A stretch of 42,219 nucleotides of DNA from Clavibacter tessellarius. GTDB lineage: Bacteria > Actinomycetota > Actinomycetes > Actinomycetales > Microbacteriaceae. Under the pieces are notes generated by a model that was not told the DNA's origin, ran no database searches, and saw only the letters and a list, made by a program, of their open reading frames with translations. Both the position numbers and the translations under genes were made by a program. Each line of letters opens with the position of its first letter. The stretch's first letter is position 1. The DNA lies in assembly GCF_001618005.1 (NCBI RefSeq), contig NZ_LQXA01000026.1:1-42219 (forward strand). Direction: 5' to 3'. Positions 13,324 to 22,711 of this stretch are shown piece by piece.

Positions 13324-14283
13324 TCACCCCATCCGCCGCCGTAGGAACGCGAGCGTGCCGAGCTCGTCGTCGATGCCGCCGCCGTCGTGGCCGTTGTACT
13401 CCCACTCGACGATCTCCTTCTCGCCCGCGTAGGAGTTGAAGGCGCCGTAGACGGTGGAGGGCGGGCAGGTCGCGTCCATGAGGCCCACCGAGAAGCGCGC
13501 GGGCGCGGTCGCGCGGCGCGAGAACGCGACGCCGTCGAAGTACCGCAGCACGGCGTGCACGTCCTCGCCGCGGCCCCGGTGCGTCTTCAGGTAGTCGACG
13601 ACCTCGTGGTACGGGTACGCGTCGGTGATGTGCGTGGCCCGCTCGATGTCGCAGAGGAACGGCACGTAGGCCGAGACCGCCGCGATGTCGTCGCGGAGGC
13701 CGGCGACCGCGAGGGCCATGCCGCCGCCCTGGCTGCCGCCCTGCACGGCGATGCGCGACGCATCCACCACGTCGAACGAGCGGGCGACGTCGACCGCGCG
13801 CACCGCGTCGGTGAAGAGGCGGCGGTAGTAGTAGGTCTCCCGGGAGGCGATGCCGCGGGTCATGAAGCCGGGGATCGCGGGGCCGGCCTCGCCGTGGTCG
13901 GCGGTGTCGCCGGCGCTCCAGTACGAGCCCTGGCCGCGGGTGTCCATCTGCAGGTGCGCGAAGCCGGCGGCCGCGTAGATCAGGGTCTCCTCGGCGCGTC
14001 CCCGCCCGCCGCCGTAGCCGACGAACGAGACCACGGTGGGCAGCGGGCCCGTCGCGCCCACGGGGGTGCGGAGCCAGGCGCGGACGTCGGTGCCGCCGGA
14101 TCCGGCGAAGGTCACGTCCTGCACGTCGACGAGCGCGAGGTCGGTCTCCACGGGCGCGAGCCGCACGTCGAGGTCGTGGCTTCCGGCCTCGGTGAGGGTG
14201 TCGGACCAGAAGGCGTCGAAGTCGTCCGGGTCGACGTGGCTGCTGACGTGCGCGCGGGCGGCGTCGACGGGTTCGATGAGCAT
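13324..14283 (-). CDS. Acetylxylan esterase / cephalosporin-C deacetylase family (AXE1)
   Basis: A 319-residue alpha/beta hydrolase of the AXE1 (CE7) family. The nucleophile elbow is QGGSQGGG with Ser184; the general acid is Asp270 in SVGLMDATCPPST, and the base is His299 in YNGHDGGG. RGQGSYW (residues about 116-122) and CPPST are family hallmarks. No signal peptide is present, so it acts inside the cell and deacetylates imported short acetylated sugars or acyl compounds. It lies 88 bases downstream of the TetR gene on the same strand. It may be the last gene of the importer operon or a separate unit under the same control. Confidence 0.9.
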   Translation of the reverse strand: MLIEPVDAARAHVSSHVDPDDFDAFWSDTLTEAGSHDLDVRLAPVETDLALVDVQDVTFAGSGGTDVRAWLRTPVGATGPLPTVVSFVGYGGGRGRAEETLIYAAAGFAHLQMDTRGQGSYWSAGDTADHGEAGPAIPGFMTRGIASRETYYYRRLFTDAVRAVDVARSFDVVDASRIAVQGGSQGGGMALAVAGLRDDIAAVSAYVPFLCDIERATHITDAYPYHEVVDYLKTHRGRGEDVHAVLRYFDGVAFSRRATAPARFSVGLMDATCPPSTVYGAFNSYAGEKEIVEWEYNGHDGGGIDDELGTLAFLRRRMG

Positions 14284-14371
14284 GGGTCCTCCGGGCGTTC
14301 GGCGGTGGGCGGTGACGTGTCGGCGTGCCGCGTGCCCTCGGGCTGCGTCGCCTCGATCATCATGGCCCGGC

Positions 14372-15049
14372 TCAGCGGAAGAGCGGCGTCCCGTCGGCGA
14401 GCTCCGCGTCGAGGAGGGTCCAGATCCACTCGAGCGCCCGCGCGGTGTCGAGGCCGGGCACCTTCTGCGACAGCTGCGTCGCGATGCCGTCGCTGTAGGC
14501 CGCGACCTTCAGCGCGACCTCGGGCGCGTCCACCTGTCGGAAGACGCCGGCCTCGACGCCGCGGCGGATCGTGCGCACGAGGCACGCCTCCCACACGCGG
14601 AGGCGCTCGAGGCGCTCGGGCGTGAGGGCGGGCTTCCGGGAGACGGCGGTCCAGTAGTCCGACCAGAGCCGCCAGTGCGACTCGGACGCGTCGGTGCCGT
14701 CGAAGAGCGGCTCGACCAGCAGGCGGATGCCGTGCACCGGATCCGGATCCGCGTCGACCTCCTCGACGGTCCCCGCGTAGAACCGGTCGGTCTCCAGCGC
14801 GACGACCTCGTCGAGGATCTCCGTGACGCTGCCGAAGTGGTACGTGACGGTGCCCACGGACACGGCGCCCTCGGCGGCGATGTCGCGGAGGCCGGTGGCG
14901 GTGAGGCCCTGGCGGAGGATCACGGCACGGGCGGCCGCGACGATCATCGCCCGCCGCACCTCGGGCTTCTCGCGCTTGCCGCGCCCGGTCGACGCGGGCG
15001 AGCCGGCGGGCGCGATCGGACCCGGGGCCGCGGCCGTCTCGGCCGTCAC
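14372..15049 (-). CDS. TetR family transcriptional regulator of the importer operon
   Basis: A 225-residue regulator with an unusual 25-30 residue Ala/Pro/Gly-rich N-terminal extension. The HTH follows: RQGLTATGLRDIAAEGAVSVGTVTYHFGSVTEILDEVV. The C-terminal part has WRLWSDYWTAVSRKPALTPE, like the BetI/TetR_C_6 group. The GTG start overlaps the stop of the CocE hydrolase (GTGA). Being the sixth of six overlapping genes, it would be made whenever the importer is, giving negative feedback. The palindrome at 22417-22436 in front of the first gene is its most likely operator. Confidence 0.85.
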   Translation of the reverse strand: MTAETAAAPGPIAPAGSPASTGRGKREKPEVRRAMIVAAARAVILRQGLTATGLRDIAAEGAVSVGTVTYHFGSVTEILDEVVALETDRFYAGTVEEVDADPDPVHGIRLLVEPLFDGTDASESHWRLWSDYWTAVSRKPALTPERLERLRVWEACLVRTIRRGVEAGVFRQVDAPEVALKVAAYSDGIATQLSQKVPGLDTARALEWIWTLLDAELADGTPLFR

Positions 15050-17109
15050 GCCGAGGTCCGCGGCACGAGGTCGTCGAAGACGCGGTCCGCGACGAGCACC
15101 TCGGGGGCGTCCGGGCCGCCGTCGCGCGCCCATGCCTTGAGCGTGTTGACGACGCGGAAGGCGTCCGCGTCGGCGGTCACGCGAGAGGTGGTCTCGAGGC
15201 GCGCGCGCCAGCCCGCCTGCTCGAGGCCGATGGCCCACCGCGACTCCGCGACGGCCGAGGTGGGGTCGCCCTCCGTGATCCGGTACGTCTCGCGGCTCGA
15301 CTCGGTGAAGACGAGGCCGTCCGGGTAGACCCGGGATCCGCCGTAGCCGGGGTCGACGTCGAGCGTCCACTCGCCGGTCGCCACGTCGTGGGAGACGCTG
15401 CGCTCGGGCAGGCCGGAGGCGTCGGGGATCCGCTGGATCGCGATCGGCGTCGCCTGCACGGCCGCCTCGAAGCGCACGCCGTCGTCCTCCGCGCGCGTCC
15501 AGACGGGCAGGGTGACGGCGCTGCGGGAGGGCGCGATGGCGAGGGTCGCCTCGCGGGCGTGGGGCCAGATCCACGGCCAGTACGCCGACGACACCGCGAT
15601 GCGCAGCCGGTGCCCGGCGGGGAAGGAGTGACCGGTGGAGACGAGCGGCACGCGCACGACCGCCTCCTCGCCGGGGACCATCGGGTCGATCCGGGCGCGG
15701 TCGATCCGCTTGTTGAGGTTGAGCACCCCGCGCGTCACGAGGGTGGATGCGCCGTCGGGCGCGACGTCGCAGAGCCGCACCACGACGTTCGCGTCGGGCA
15801 GGTCGCTCGTGACCGCGAGGTCGACGAGCACGTTGCCGAGCACGTCGAGCGGCTCGTCGAGGAGCAGGTCGAAGCACACCGAGAGGCCGTCCTCGGCGCG
15901 CTGGTCCGGCGGCAGGTCGGTGGCGTTGCCGAACGGGAAGAACCGGCCGGCGTCGAGCCCGGTGTGCTGGGGCGAGCGGACGACGACGGGGTCGCCCACG
16001 GTGGCGGGACCGTGGAACACGTCGAGCGGCAGCACGGGCGAGGCCGAGACGGACGCGGGCGGCGGCCACGACGCGGCGGCGACCCAGCGGCCGGTCCGCT
16101 CGGGGTAGCTCGTGGCGGGCGGCTCGGAGTCGCTGAGGAAGGCGCGGAGCGCGGGATCCGCCTCCACGCCGGTGTCGACGCCCTTCAGCCAGCGGTCCCA
16201 CCAGCGCAGCGTCTCCTGCAGGAAGCCGATCGACGGGCCGGGCGTCAGGCCGCGGTCCGGGTACTGGTGCGACCACGGGCCGATGACGCCCTTCACCGGC
16301 GCGGACACGTTCTCCACGAGACGCAGCACGGCGTCGCGGTACGGATCCGCCCACCCGCCGACCGCGAGCACGGGCGCGGTGATGGCCGCGTAGTCCTCGC
16401 ACACGCTCCCGTGGCGCCAGTAGTCGTCGCGCTCCTGGTGCGCGAGCCAGGTGGGCGTCATCGGCCGGTTGGGGTCGAGGCGCTCCCGCCAGCGCTCCAC
16501 CCAGCCGTCGCCCACGACCTCGGGGCGCGGCGGACGGGAGTTGAACGCGAACATCGTCGCGCCCCACGCGGCCATGTCGATGCCGAGCACCGCGCCGCCC
16601 ATGTAGTGCACGTCGTTGTCGAACCGGTCGTCGGTGGAGCAGACCGTCACCACGGCCTTCAGGGCCTCGGGCGCGCGGGCCGCCAGCTGCAGGCCGTTGA
16701 AGCCGCCCCAGGAGATGCCGAAGATCCCGACGGCGCCCGTGCACCAGTCCTGCGCGGCGATCCACTCGATCACCGCGACGCCGTCGTCGAGCTCCTGCGC
16801 GGAGTACTCGTCGACGAACAGGCCGTCGGAGGATCCGGTGCCGCGGATGTCGACGCGGATGGACGCGTACCCGTGGGCCGCGTACCAGGGGTGCCGCTCG
16901 CTGTCGCGCGGGGCGGTCCAGTCGTCGAGCCGGTAGGGGAGGTACTCGAGGAGCGCGGGGACGGGCCCGTCGCCCGCGCGCGACCAGATGCGGGCGTGGA
17001 GGGGCGTGCCGTCGGGCATCGGGATCCAGACGTCGCGATGCGTGACGCCGTCGGCGCCGTCCGCGCCGTCGGCTCCGGCCTCGGTGGTCTCTCGTGCGGC
17101 GTCGGTCAT
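15046..17109 (-). CDS. CocE/NonD family hydrolase
   Basis: A 687-residue serine hydrolase related to cocaine esterase and X-Pro dipeptidyl aminopeptidases. The N-terminal alpha/beta domain starts VWIPMPDGTPLHARIW. The nucleophile elbow is GISWGGF (Ser123). Asp in AVGGWADPYRD and His in GPWSHQYPD complete the triad. The C-terminal jelly-roll domain holds SGLPERSVSHDVATGEWTLD. No signal peptide is present, so it is cytosolic. The ATG overlaps the stop of the fused ATPase gene. It should hydrolyse the ester or amide of whatever the linked ABC importer brings in, for example an acylated plant compound or a proline-containing peptide. Confidence 0.9.
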   Translation of the reverse strand: MTDAARETTEAGADGADGADGVTHRDVWIPMPDGTPLHARIWSRAGDGPVPALLEYLPYRLDDWTAPRDSERHPWYAAHGYASIRVDIRGTGSSDGLFVDEYSAQELDDGVAVIEWIAAQDWCTGAVGIFGISWGGFNGLQLAARAPEALKAVVTVCSTDDRFDNDVHYMGGAVLGIDMAAWGATMFAFNSRPPRPEVVGDGWVERWRERLDPNRPMTPTWLAHQERDDYWRHGSVCEDYAAITAPVLAVGGWADPYRDAVLRLVENVSAPVKGVIGPWSHQYPDRGLTPGPSIGFLQETLRWWDRWLKGVDTGVEADPALRAFLSDSEPPATSYPERTGRWVAAASWPPPASVSASPVLPLDVFHGPATVGDPVVVRSPQHTGLDAGRFFPFGNATDLPPDQRAEDGLSVCFDLLLDEPLDVLGNVLVDLAVTSDLPDANVVVRLCDVAPDGASTLVTRGVLNLNKRIDRARIDPMVPGEEAVVRVPLVSTGHSFPAGHRLRIAVSSAYWPWIWPHAREATLAIAPSRSAVTLPVWTRAEDDGVRFEAAVQATPIAIQRIPDASGLPERSVSHDVATGEWTLDVDPGYGGSRVYPDGLVFTESSRETYRITEGDPTSAVAESRWAIGLEQAGWRARLETTSRVTADADAFRVVNTLKAWARDGGPDAPEVLVADRVFDDLVPRTSA

Positions 17110-18848
17110 CGTGCGTCCTCCCAGTCCCGGATCCGGTGCCCGTCGCCGAGCTCCCTCCACCCTCCACCCGCGGCGTCGCGCCAGGTGGCCCGCACGTCGT
17201 CGACGACCGGCAGCTCCGTGGCGCCCGGCTCCAGCGTCGCGTCGAGCAGCTGCCGCGTGTACGGGTGGTTCGGCCCGGCGAAGACGCGCTCGGTCGGGCC
17301 GACCTCCACGATGCGCCCGCCCGTCATCACGGCCACGCGGTCGGCGACCCCGCGCACGACGGCGAGGTCGTGGCTGATGAAGAGGCAGCTGAGGCCCTTG
17401 TCGCGCCGCAGGTCGGCGAGCAGCTGGAGGATCTCCGCCTGCACGCGCACGTCGAGCGCGGTCGTGATCTCGTCGGCGATCACCAGCTGCGGCCCCGCAG
17501 CGAGCGCCCGGGCGATCCCGACGCGCTGCCGCTGGCCGCCGGAGAGCTGCCCGGGGAGCCGGCCGGCGAAGTCCGGCGACAGGCCCACCTCGGTGAGGAT
17601 CTCGCCCACGCGCTCCGGCGACGCGCTGCCGGTGAACAGCTTCAGCGGCCGCGCGATGGCCGCGCCGACGGTGCGCCTGGGGTTGAGCGAGGTGTCCGCG
17701 TTCTGGAACACGAGCTGCACCGCGCGGCGCAGGTCGAGCGGCCGGTGCGCGACCGCGGAGGTCAGGTCGCCCTCGACGCCGTCGCCCTGGAACCGGAAGG
17801 TGCCGGACTCCGTGGGCACGAGGCCGGCGAGCGCGGTCGCGAGCGTGGTCTTGCCGCTGCCGGACTCGCCCACGACGGCGAGCGTCTCGCGCGGCGCGAT
17901 CGTGAACGACACGTCCGAGACGGCGGGCGGCAGGCCGCGGCCGTAGCGGACGACGAGGCCGTCGGCGACGACGACCGGCGGCACGGGGGCGGGTGCGGGC
18001 GTCGCGGCGTCCGCGGATCCGGCGCGCGGGCCGCCCGGGATCGCGGCCAGCAGCTCCCGCGTGTACGGGTGCGCGGGCGACGCGAAGAGCTCCGCGGTCG
18101 GCCGGTGCTCCACGATGACGCCGTCGCGCATCACGGCGATCTCGTCGACCATCGTCGAGACGACGCCGAGGTCGTGGCTCACGAGCAGCACGGCCATGCC
18201 GAGCTCGAGCGCGAGGTCGCGGATCAGGGTCAGCACGGCCGCCTGCGTCACCACGTCGAGCGCGGTGGTCGGCTCGTCGAGAACGAGCACGCGGGGGCGC
18301 GCCGCGACGGCCATGGCGATCGCGATGCGCTGCTGCTGCCCGCCGGACAGCTGGTGCGGGTAGCGGCGCACGATGGTCGCGGGGTCGGGCAGGCGCACGA
18401 GCCGGATCAGCTCCTGCACCCGCTCGTCGTCGCTCGGCAGCCCGTGGCTCTCGAGCGCCTCGCGGAGCTGGCGGCCCACGCGCATCGACGGCGTGAGCGA
18501 CTGGCCGGCGTTCTGCGCGACCACGGCCGCCGTGCCGCCGCGGAGCTCCCGCGTGGCGGCGGGGGAGAGGGCGAACACGTCGTCCCCGCCGACCTCCACG
18601 CGACCGCCGACCACCCGGGATCCGCGGCGCAGGTGCGCGAGGAGCGTGCGGGCCACGGTCGACTTGCCGCTGCCGGACTCGCCGACGAGCCCGAGCGCGC
18701 GTCCGGCGCGGATCTCGAAGCTCACGCCGCGCACGACGGGCACGTCCGCGCTCCCGCTCGAGTACGAGATCGCCAGGTCGGCGACGCGCACGACGGTGCC
18801 GAGGCGCACGGCCCCGGTCAGGGTGTCCTCGACGGTCCCGGGCCTCAT
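17106..18848 (-). CDS. Fused double ATP-binding protein of an oligopeptide-type ABC importer
   Basis: A 580-residue protein carrying two complete ABC domains, equivalent to DppD plus DppF. The first has Walker A GESGSGKST, signature LSGGQQQR and Walker B VLVLDEPTTALD. The second has Walker A GESGSGKTT, signature LSGGQRQR and the degenerate Walker B LVIADEITTALD. Each ends in the HPYTR block that is typical of oligopeptide and nickel importers. The linker (about residues 270-290) is Ala/Pro-rich. The fusion is common in actinobacteria. The ATG overlaps the upstream permease stop, and its own stop overlaps the hydrolase ATG. Confidence 0.93.
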   Translation of the reverse strand: MRPGTVEDTLTGAVRLGTVVRVADLAISYSSGSADVPVVRGVSFEIRAGRALGLVGESGSGKSTVARTLLAHLRRGSRVVGGRVEVGGDDVFALSPAATRELRGGTAAVVAQNAGQSLTPSMRVGRQLREALESHGLPSDDERVQELIRLVRLPDPATIVRRYPHQLSGGQQQRIAIAMAVAARPRVLVLDEPTTALDVVTQAAVLTLIRDLALELGMAVLLVSHDLGVVSTMVDEIAVMRDGVIVEHRPTAELFASPAHPYTRELLAAIPGGPRAGSADAATPAPAPVPPVVVADGLVVRYGRGLPPAVSDVSFTIAPRETLAVVGESGSGKTTLATALAGLVPTESGTFRFQGDGVEGDLTSAVAHRPLDLRRAVQLVFQNADTSLNPRRTVGAAIARPLKLFTGSASPERVGEILTEVGLSPDFAGRLPGQLSGGQRQRVGIARALAAGPQLVIADEITTALDVRVQAEILQLLADLRRDKGLSCLFISHDLAVVRGVADRVAVMTGGRIVEVGPTERVFAGPNHPYTRQLLDATLEPGATELPVVDDVRATWRDAAGGGWRELGDGHRIRDWEDAR

Positions 18849-19750
18849 GCCATCCCCTTCTGCGCGCGGTCGATGCCGAGCGACTTGCTGAGCCCGTCGG
18901 CGCTGAGGTTGAGGCCGATCACGAGGGTCGCGAGCGCGACGATCGGCGCGAGCGTGCCCATGGGCACGACGGTCAGGGCGGTGCGGTTCTCCTGCACCAT
19001 GAGCCCCCAGTCGGGCGTCGGCGGGTTCGCGCCGAAGCCGAGGAACGAGAGCGAGGAGATGAGCAGCACGATCCACGACGCGCGCATCGCGTACTCCACG
19101 AGCACCACGTCGAGCACGTTCGGGAGGATCTCGCGGAACACGATGCTCAGCGGGCGCTCGCCGCGGGCGCGGGCGGCCGTGACGTAGTCCTGCGTGATGA
19201 CGGTGCGCGCCGCTCCCCGCACCACGCGGGTGACGGCCGGCGCGTACACGACGGTGACGGCGAGCACGATGACCCAGAGGCCGGATCCGAACACCGTCAC
19301 CACCACGAGCAGCGCGAGGATCGACGGGATGCTGAGCAGCGCGTCGACGATGCGCATCACGACCTCGTCGGACCAGTCGTCCGCGTACGCCGTGACGCAG
19401 CCGACGACCGTGCCGATCGCGACCGCGATGGTCGTCGCGAGGAAGGTCACGACGAGCGCGTACCGGCCGCCGTTGAGCGTGCGGGAGAGGATGTCGCGCC
19501 CGTACTGGTCGGTGCCGAGCCAGTGCGCCCAGGTCGTGCCGGAGAGCACGTCGCCCGAGTCGGTGACCACGGGGTCGTGCCCGGCGATCCACGGCGCGAG
19601 CACCGCGAGCACCACGTGCAGCGCGATGAGCCCGAGCCCGATGGCGAGCGCGGTGGATCCCCGGAGCGGCGCCAGCCACGCGCGGATGCGACCGGTCGGG
19701 CCGGTCGGACGGCTCGACCCGGCGGGCCGGGCGGATGCGGGGGCGGTCAT
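18845..19750 (-). CDS. ABC importer permease, DppC type
   Basis: A 301-residue inner-membrane permease. The N-terminal region contains LAPWIAGHDPVVTDSGDVLSG, then the diagnostic GTDQYGRDILSRTLNGGRYAL, followed by helices of the binding-protein-dependent transport fold. The EAA loop, DYVTAARARGERPLSIVFREILPN, contacts the ATPase. About six membrane helices are predicted, and the family usually spans 280-310 residues. It overlaps both neighbours by ATGA, which fixes a 1:1 expression relation with the DppB-type partner. Confidence 0.93.
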   Translation of the reverse strand: MTAPASARPAGSSRPTGPTGRIRAWLAPLRGSTALAIGLGLIALHVVLAVLAPWIAGHDPVVTDSGDVLSGTTWAHWLGTDQYGRDILSRTLNGGRYALVVTFLATTIAVAIGTVVGCVTAYADDWSDEVVMRIVDALLSIPSILALLVVVTVFGSGLWVIVLAVTVVYAPAVTRVVRGAARTVITQDYVTAARARGERPLSIVFREILPNVLDVVLVEYAMRASWIVLLISSLSFLGFGANPPTPDWGLMVQENRTALTVVPMGTLAPIVALATLVIGLNLSADGLSKSLGIDRAQKGMA

Positions 19751-20745
19751 GCGCGGGCCTTCCGTCGGGCGCCGCGCGGCAGGCGCCGGGGACGCTGCCT
19801 CGTGCGGAGCCGGGGATCGAGGGCGAGGGCGGCGAGGTCGGCCGCGAGGTTGCAGACCACGTACACGCCGGCGCTCAGGAGGGCGATCGCCTGGATGGTC
19901 GGCAGGTCGCGCGTGGAGACGGACTCGAGCATCAGCTTCCCCATGCCCGGGTAGTTGAAGACGTTCTCGACCACGACGACGCCGCCGAGCAGCCACGCGA
20001 CGTTGAGCGCGACCACGTTGAGCGTCGGCAGCAGGGCGCTCGGCACGGCGTGCCGCCACACCACCTGCCGGGTCGTGAGGCCCTTGAGCTCGGCCGTCGT
20101 GATGAACTCCGACGCCATCACGTCGATGGTCGACGACCGCATGGTGCGCAAGATGTAGGCCGCCATCGCGAGGGTCAGCACGATCACGGGCAGCCCCACC
20201 GAGGGCAGGAGCTCGGCGACCGTGGCGTCGCTGCCGCGGAGCACCACGGCGGGGAAGACGGGGATCGCGATGGCGAACGCGAGCACCAGCACGGTGGCGA
20301 CCATGAACTCGGGCACGCTCATCACCACGAGGCTCACGACGCTGATCACCGAGTCGATGCGGCGCCCGCGGCGGACGCCCGCGACCACGCCGAGCGCGAG
20401 CGAGACGGTGACGCCGACGAGCATCGCCGGTATCGCGATGAGCATGCTGTTGCGGAAGGCGAGGAGCAGCGTCGGCGCGACCGGGTCCCCGCTCACGAGC
20501 GAGGTGCCGAAGTCGCCGCGCGCGGCGCCGAGGAGCCAGTCGCCGTAGCGCAGCCACACGTTCCGGTCGAGCCCGAGCGACTCGCGGAGGGTCGCGACCG
20601 CCTCGGGCGTCGCGTTCTGGCCGAGGAGCTGCTGCGCCACGTCGCCCGGCAGCAGCTGCACGGCGAGGAACACGAACAGCGAGGCGAGCACGATCGTGAG
20701 GAGCGCCGTGCCGATGCGGCGGACGACGGCCAGCGACGCGGTCAC
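19747..20745 (-). CDS. ABC importer permease, DppB type
   Basis: A 332-residue permease. The first helix (RRIGTALLTIVLASLFVFLAVQLLPGD) with the LPGD end is characteristic of DppB/OppB. The periplasm-side segment has LRESLGLDRNVWLRYGDWLLGAARGDFGTSL, and the EAA loop reads EFITTAELKGLTTRQVVWRHAVPSALLPT. The C-terminal tail is strongly basic. The GTG start overlaps the binding-protein stop (GTGA), and its own stop overlaps the DppC start. Confidence 0.93.
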   Translation of the reverse strand: MTASLAVVRRIGTALLTIVLASLFVFLAVQLLPGDVAQQLLGQNATPEAVATLRESLGLDRNVWLRYGDWLLGAARGDFGTSLVSGDPVAPTLLLAFRNSMLIAIPAMLVGVTVSLALGVVAGVRRGRRIDSVISVVSLVVMSVPEFMVATVLVLAFAIAIPVFPAVVLRGSDATVAELLPSVGLPVIVLTLAMAAYILRTMRSSTIDVMASEFITTAELKGLTTRQVVWRHAVPSALLPTLNVVALNVAWLLGGVVVVENVFNYPGMGKLMLESVSTRDLPTIQAIALLSAGVYVVCNLAADLAALALDPRLRTRQRPRRLPRGARRKARA

Positions 20746-22397
20746 GCGCGGAACCCGATCGTGAGGTGGTCGAACTCGAAGCCGTGCTCGCGGTAGTTGA
20801 CGACGTCGCGCGAGATGCCGACGAGCCGGTCGCCGAACATGGGCGTCATGTCCGCGCTGTCCTCCACGACGAGCCGCTGGGCGTCCTGGTAGAGCATCAG
20901 CCGCTTCGCGTCGTCCATGGTGGCGCGGGCGTCGTCGAGGAGGGCGTCGAACGTCGGGTTCGACCACGCGCTCTCGTTGTAGGAGGACCCGGTGCGGAAG
21001 ATCTGGTTCAGCACCTGGTCGATGGGCCGGCCGGTGAACCAGTAGCTCACCATCAGCGGCTTCTGCATCCAGATCTCCGTGAAGTAGGAGTCGGCGGAGG
21101 AGCTCCGCACGGTGAGGTCGATGCCCGCCGCCTTCACCTGGTCGCGGTACGCGACGGCCATGGGCGTGAAGACCGACTCGTAGCTGGAGGTGTGGATCTC
21201 CGTCTTGAGGCCCGCCATGCCGGCCTTCGCGAGCAGCGCCTTGGCCTGGTCGGGGTCGTAGGGGCGCTCGACGTCCACGAACGCGGCGAGCGACGGCGGC
21301 ACCGGGTTGTCGCGCGCCGGCGTGCCGGTGCCCTGCAGGGCCGTGGCGACGATCTGCTCGGGGTCGTACGCGAGCTTCATCGCCTGCCGCACGAGCGGGT
21401 CCCGGAACTCGTCGCTCGTGGCGAGCATCGGGATCGTGTACCACTGCGCGTCCACCACCCGCGCGACCGTCGCCCGGCTCGAGGCCGAGACGACGCGGGC
21501 GGTCGCGAAGTCGAGGTTCGTCTGCGAGATGAGGTCGATCTGCCCGGCGAGCAGCGCGTTGACGCGGGCCGTCGTGTCCTGGATGGAGGAGAAGTCGATG
21601 CCGTCGAGCACGGGTCGGCCGGCGAAGTGGTCGTCGAACGCCTCGACGCTGCCGGATCCGGCCGGGTGGAACGACGAGAGGCGGAACGGCCCCGTGCCGA
21701 TGCCCGCGCGCCCGATCGTGCCGATGGCGGCCGCCGGCACGATGTAGCACTGGTACGCCGTGAGCAGCGACGGGAACTCCGCGTTCGGGGTGAGCAGCTG
21801 GAACCGGAGCGTGTACGGGTCGGGCGCCGACATGCTGTCCGGGCCGATCATGTCGGCGAGCACGCCGCCCTGCGGGGAGGCCGTCGCCGGGTCGAGGATG
21901 TGCTGGATGGAGGCGATCGCGTCGGCGGCCGTGAAGGTCGACCCGTCGTGGAAGCGCACCCCGCGGCGGAGCCGGAAGGTCCAGGTGGCGCCGTCGGCGC
22001 TCGCCGCCCACTCCTCGGCGAGGTCGGGGATCGTCTGTCCCTTCTCATCGAGCCTCACGAGCCGGTTGTAGAGGGCGCCGAGGTACTCGTACGCCGAGAG
22101 CGAGCTGGCGGAGTCGAGGGTCTCGGCGGCGGATGCGGCCGGCCGCGCGACGCGGAGGCGGCCCCCGCGGGCGGCGGTGCCGGTGGCGGCGGCCTCGGGG
22201 ATGGTCGTGCTGTTCGCGCCGGTGGCGCATCCGGTGAGGGCGAGCAGGCCGAGGCCGGCGATCCCGGCGGTGCCCGCGAGGACGGCGCGGCGGCTGGGCG
22301 CGGCCGGTCGGTCGGGGCGCGCGGCGCGGTCGACGACGCGGATGGAGCGCGAGCTCGCGTCCGCGAGCGCGGTGCGGGTGGTGACGATCGATGGCAT
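20742..22397 (-). CDS. Lipoprotein substrate-binding protein, family 5 (oligopeptide type)
   Basis: A 551-residue solute-binding protein. The export signal has a twin-arginine style SRRAVLAG (Arg36, Arg37) and a lipobox LTGC with Cys57, so it is probably exported by Tat and anchored in the outer face of the membrane. Family-5 features are LAEEWAASADGATWTFRLRRGVRFHDGSTFTAADA near residues 120-155 and DRLVGISRDVVNYREHGFEFDHLTIGFR at the end. GAGGAGG about 10 bases upstream supports the start. It is the first gene of the operon. A perfect palindrome (22417-22436) abuts the ribosome binding site, so repression here would control all genes. Confidence 0.92.
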   Translation of the reverse strand: MPSIVTTRTALADASSRSIRVVDRAARPDRPAAPSRRAVLAGTAGIAGLGLLALTGCATGANSTTIPEAAATGTAARGGRLRVARPAASAAETLDSASSLSAYEYLGALYNRLVRLDEKGQTIPDLAEEWAASADGATWTFRLRRGVRFHDGSTFTAADAIASIQHILDPATASPQGGVLADMIGPDSMSAPDPYTLRFQLLTPNAEFPSLLTAYQCYIVPAAAIGTIGRAGIGTGPFRLSSFHPAGSGSVEAFDDHFAGRPVLDGIDFSSIQDTTARVNALLAGQIDLISQTNLDFATARVVSASSRATVARVVDAQWYTIPMLATSDEFRDPLVRQAMKLAYDPEQIVATALQGTGTPARDNPVPPSLAAFVDVERPYDPDQAKALLAKAGMAGLKTEIHTSSYESVFTPMAVAYRDQVKAAGIDLTVRSSSADSYFTEIWMQKPLMVSYWFTGRPIDQVLNQIFRTGSSYNESAWSNPTFDALLDDARATMDDAKRLMLYQDAQRLVVEDSADMTPMFGDRLVGISRDVVNYREHGFEFDHLTIGFRA

Positions 22398-22416
22398 CGG
22401 GACGGGCCCTCCTCGT

Positions 22417-22436
22417 TATCGTTCAGGTGAACGATA
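22417..22436. promoter_or_regulatory. Perfect palindrome TATCGTTCA-GG-TGAACGATA
   Basis: A 9-base perfect inverted repeat with a 2-base spacer, 20 bases before the ATG of the binding-protein gene. The architecture is that of a TetR-family operator. It is the best candidate site for the TetR regulator encoded at the end of the same operon. The rest of 22437-22711 holds no other feature I can support. Confidence 0.7.
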
Positions 22437-22711
22437 GGCGAGATGCCGGCCCGTGGCGAATGCTGACCGGATGCGCGGCGATCGTCGGCGCCGTCGCGCG
22501 GGCTCGACTCCCCCCTGCGAGACGCCCGATGTGGACGCCCCCGGCGGCGTCCGCCGCCGTCCTCCATCCTGTCCACGCGGGCCGAGGGGGCCACCGCCCT
22601 CGGGGCGGCGCACGACCTCCGCGTCCCGCGCATCCGTCGGGGGCCCCGCTCCCGCGCATCGTCCGCCGGAGCTCGTTCCGCGCGTGATCCGAAGAAGAGA
22701 AGAGGCACGGA

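Noticed and set aside
15388-17946. Long plus-strand open frame across the CocE and ATPase genes
   Set aside because: It spans two real minus-strand genes and their overlap, with no domain or ribosome binding site.
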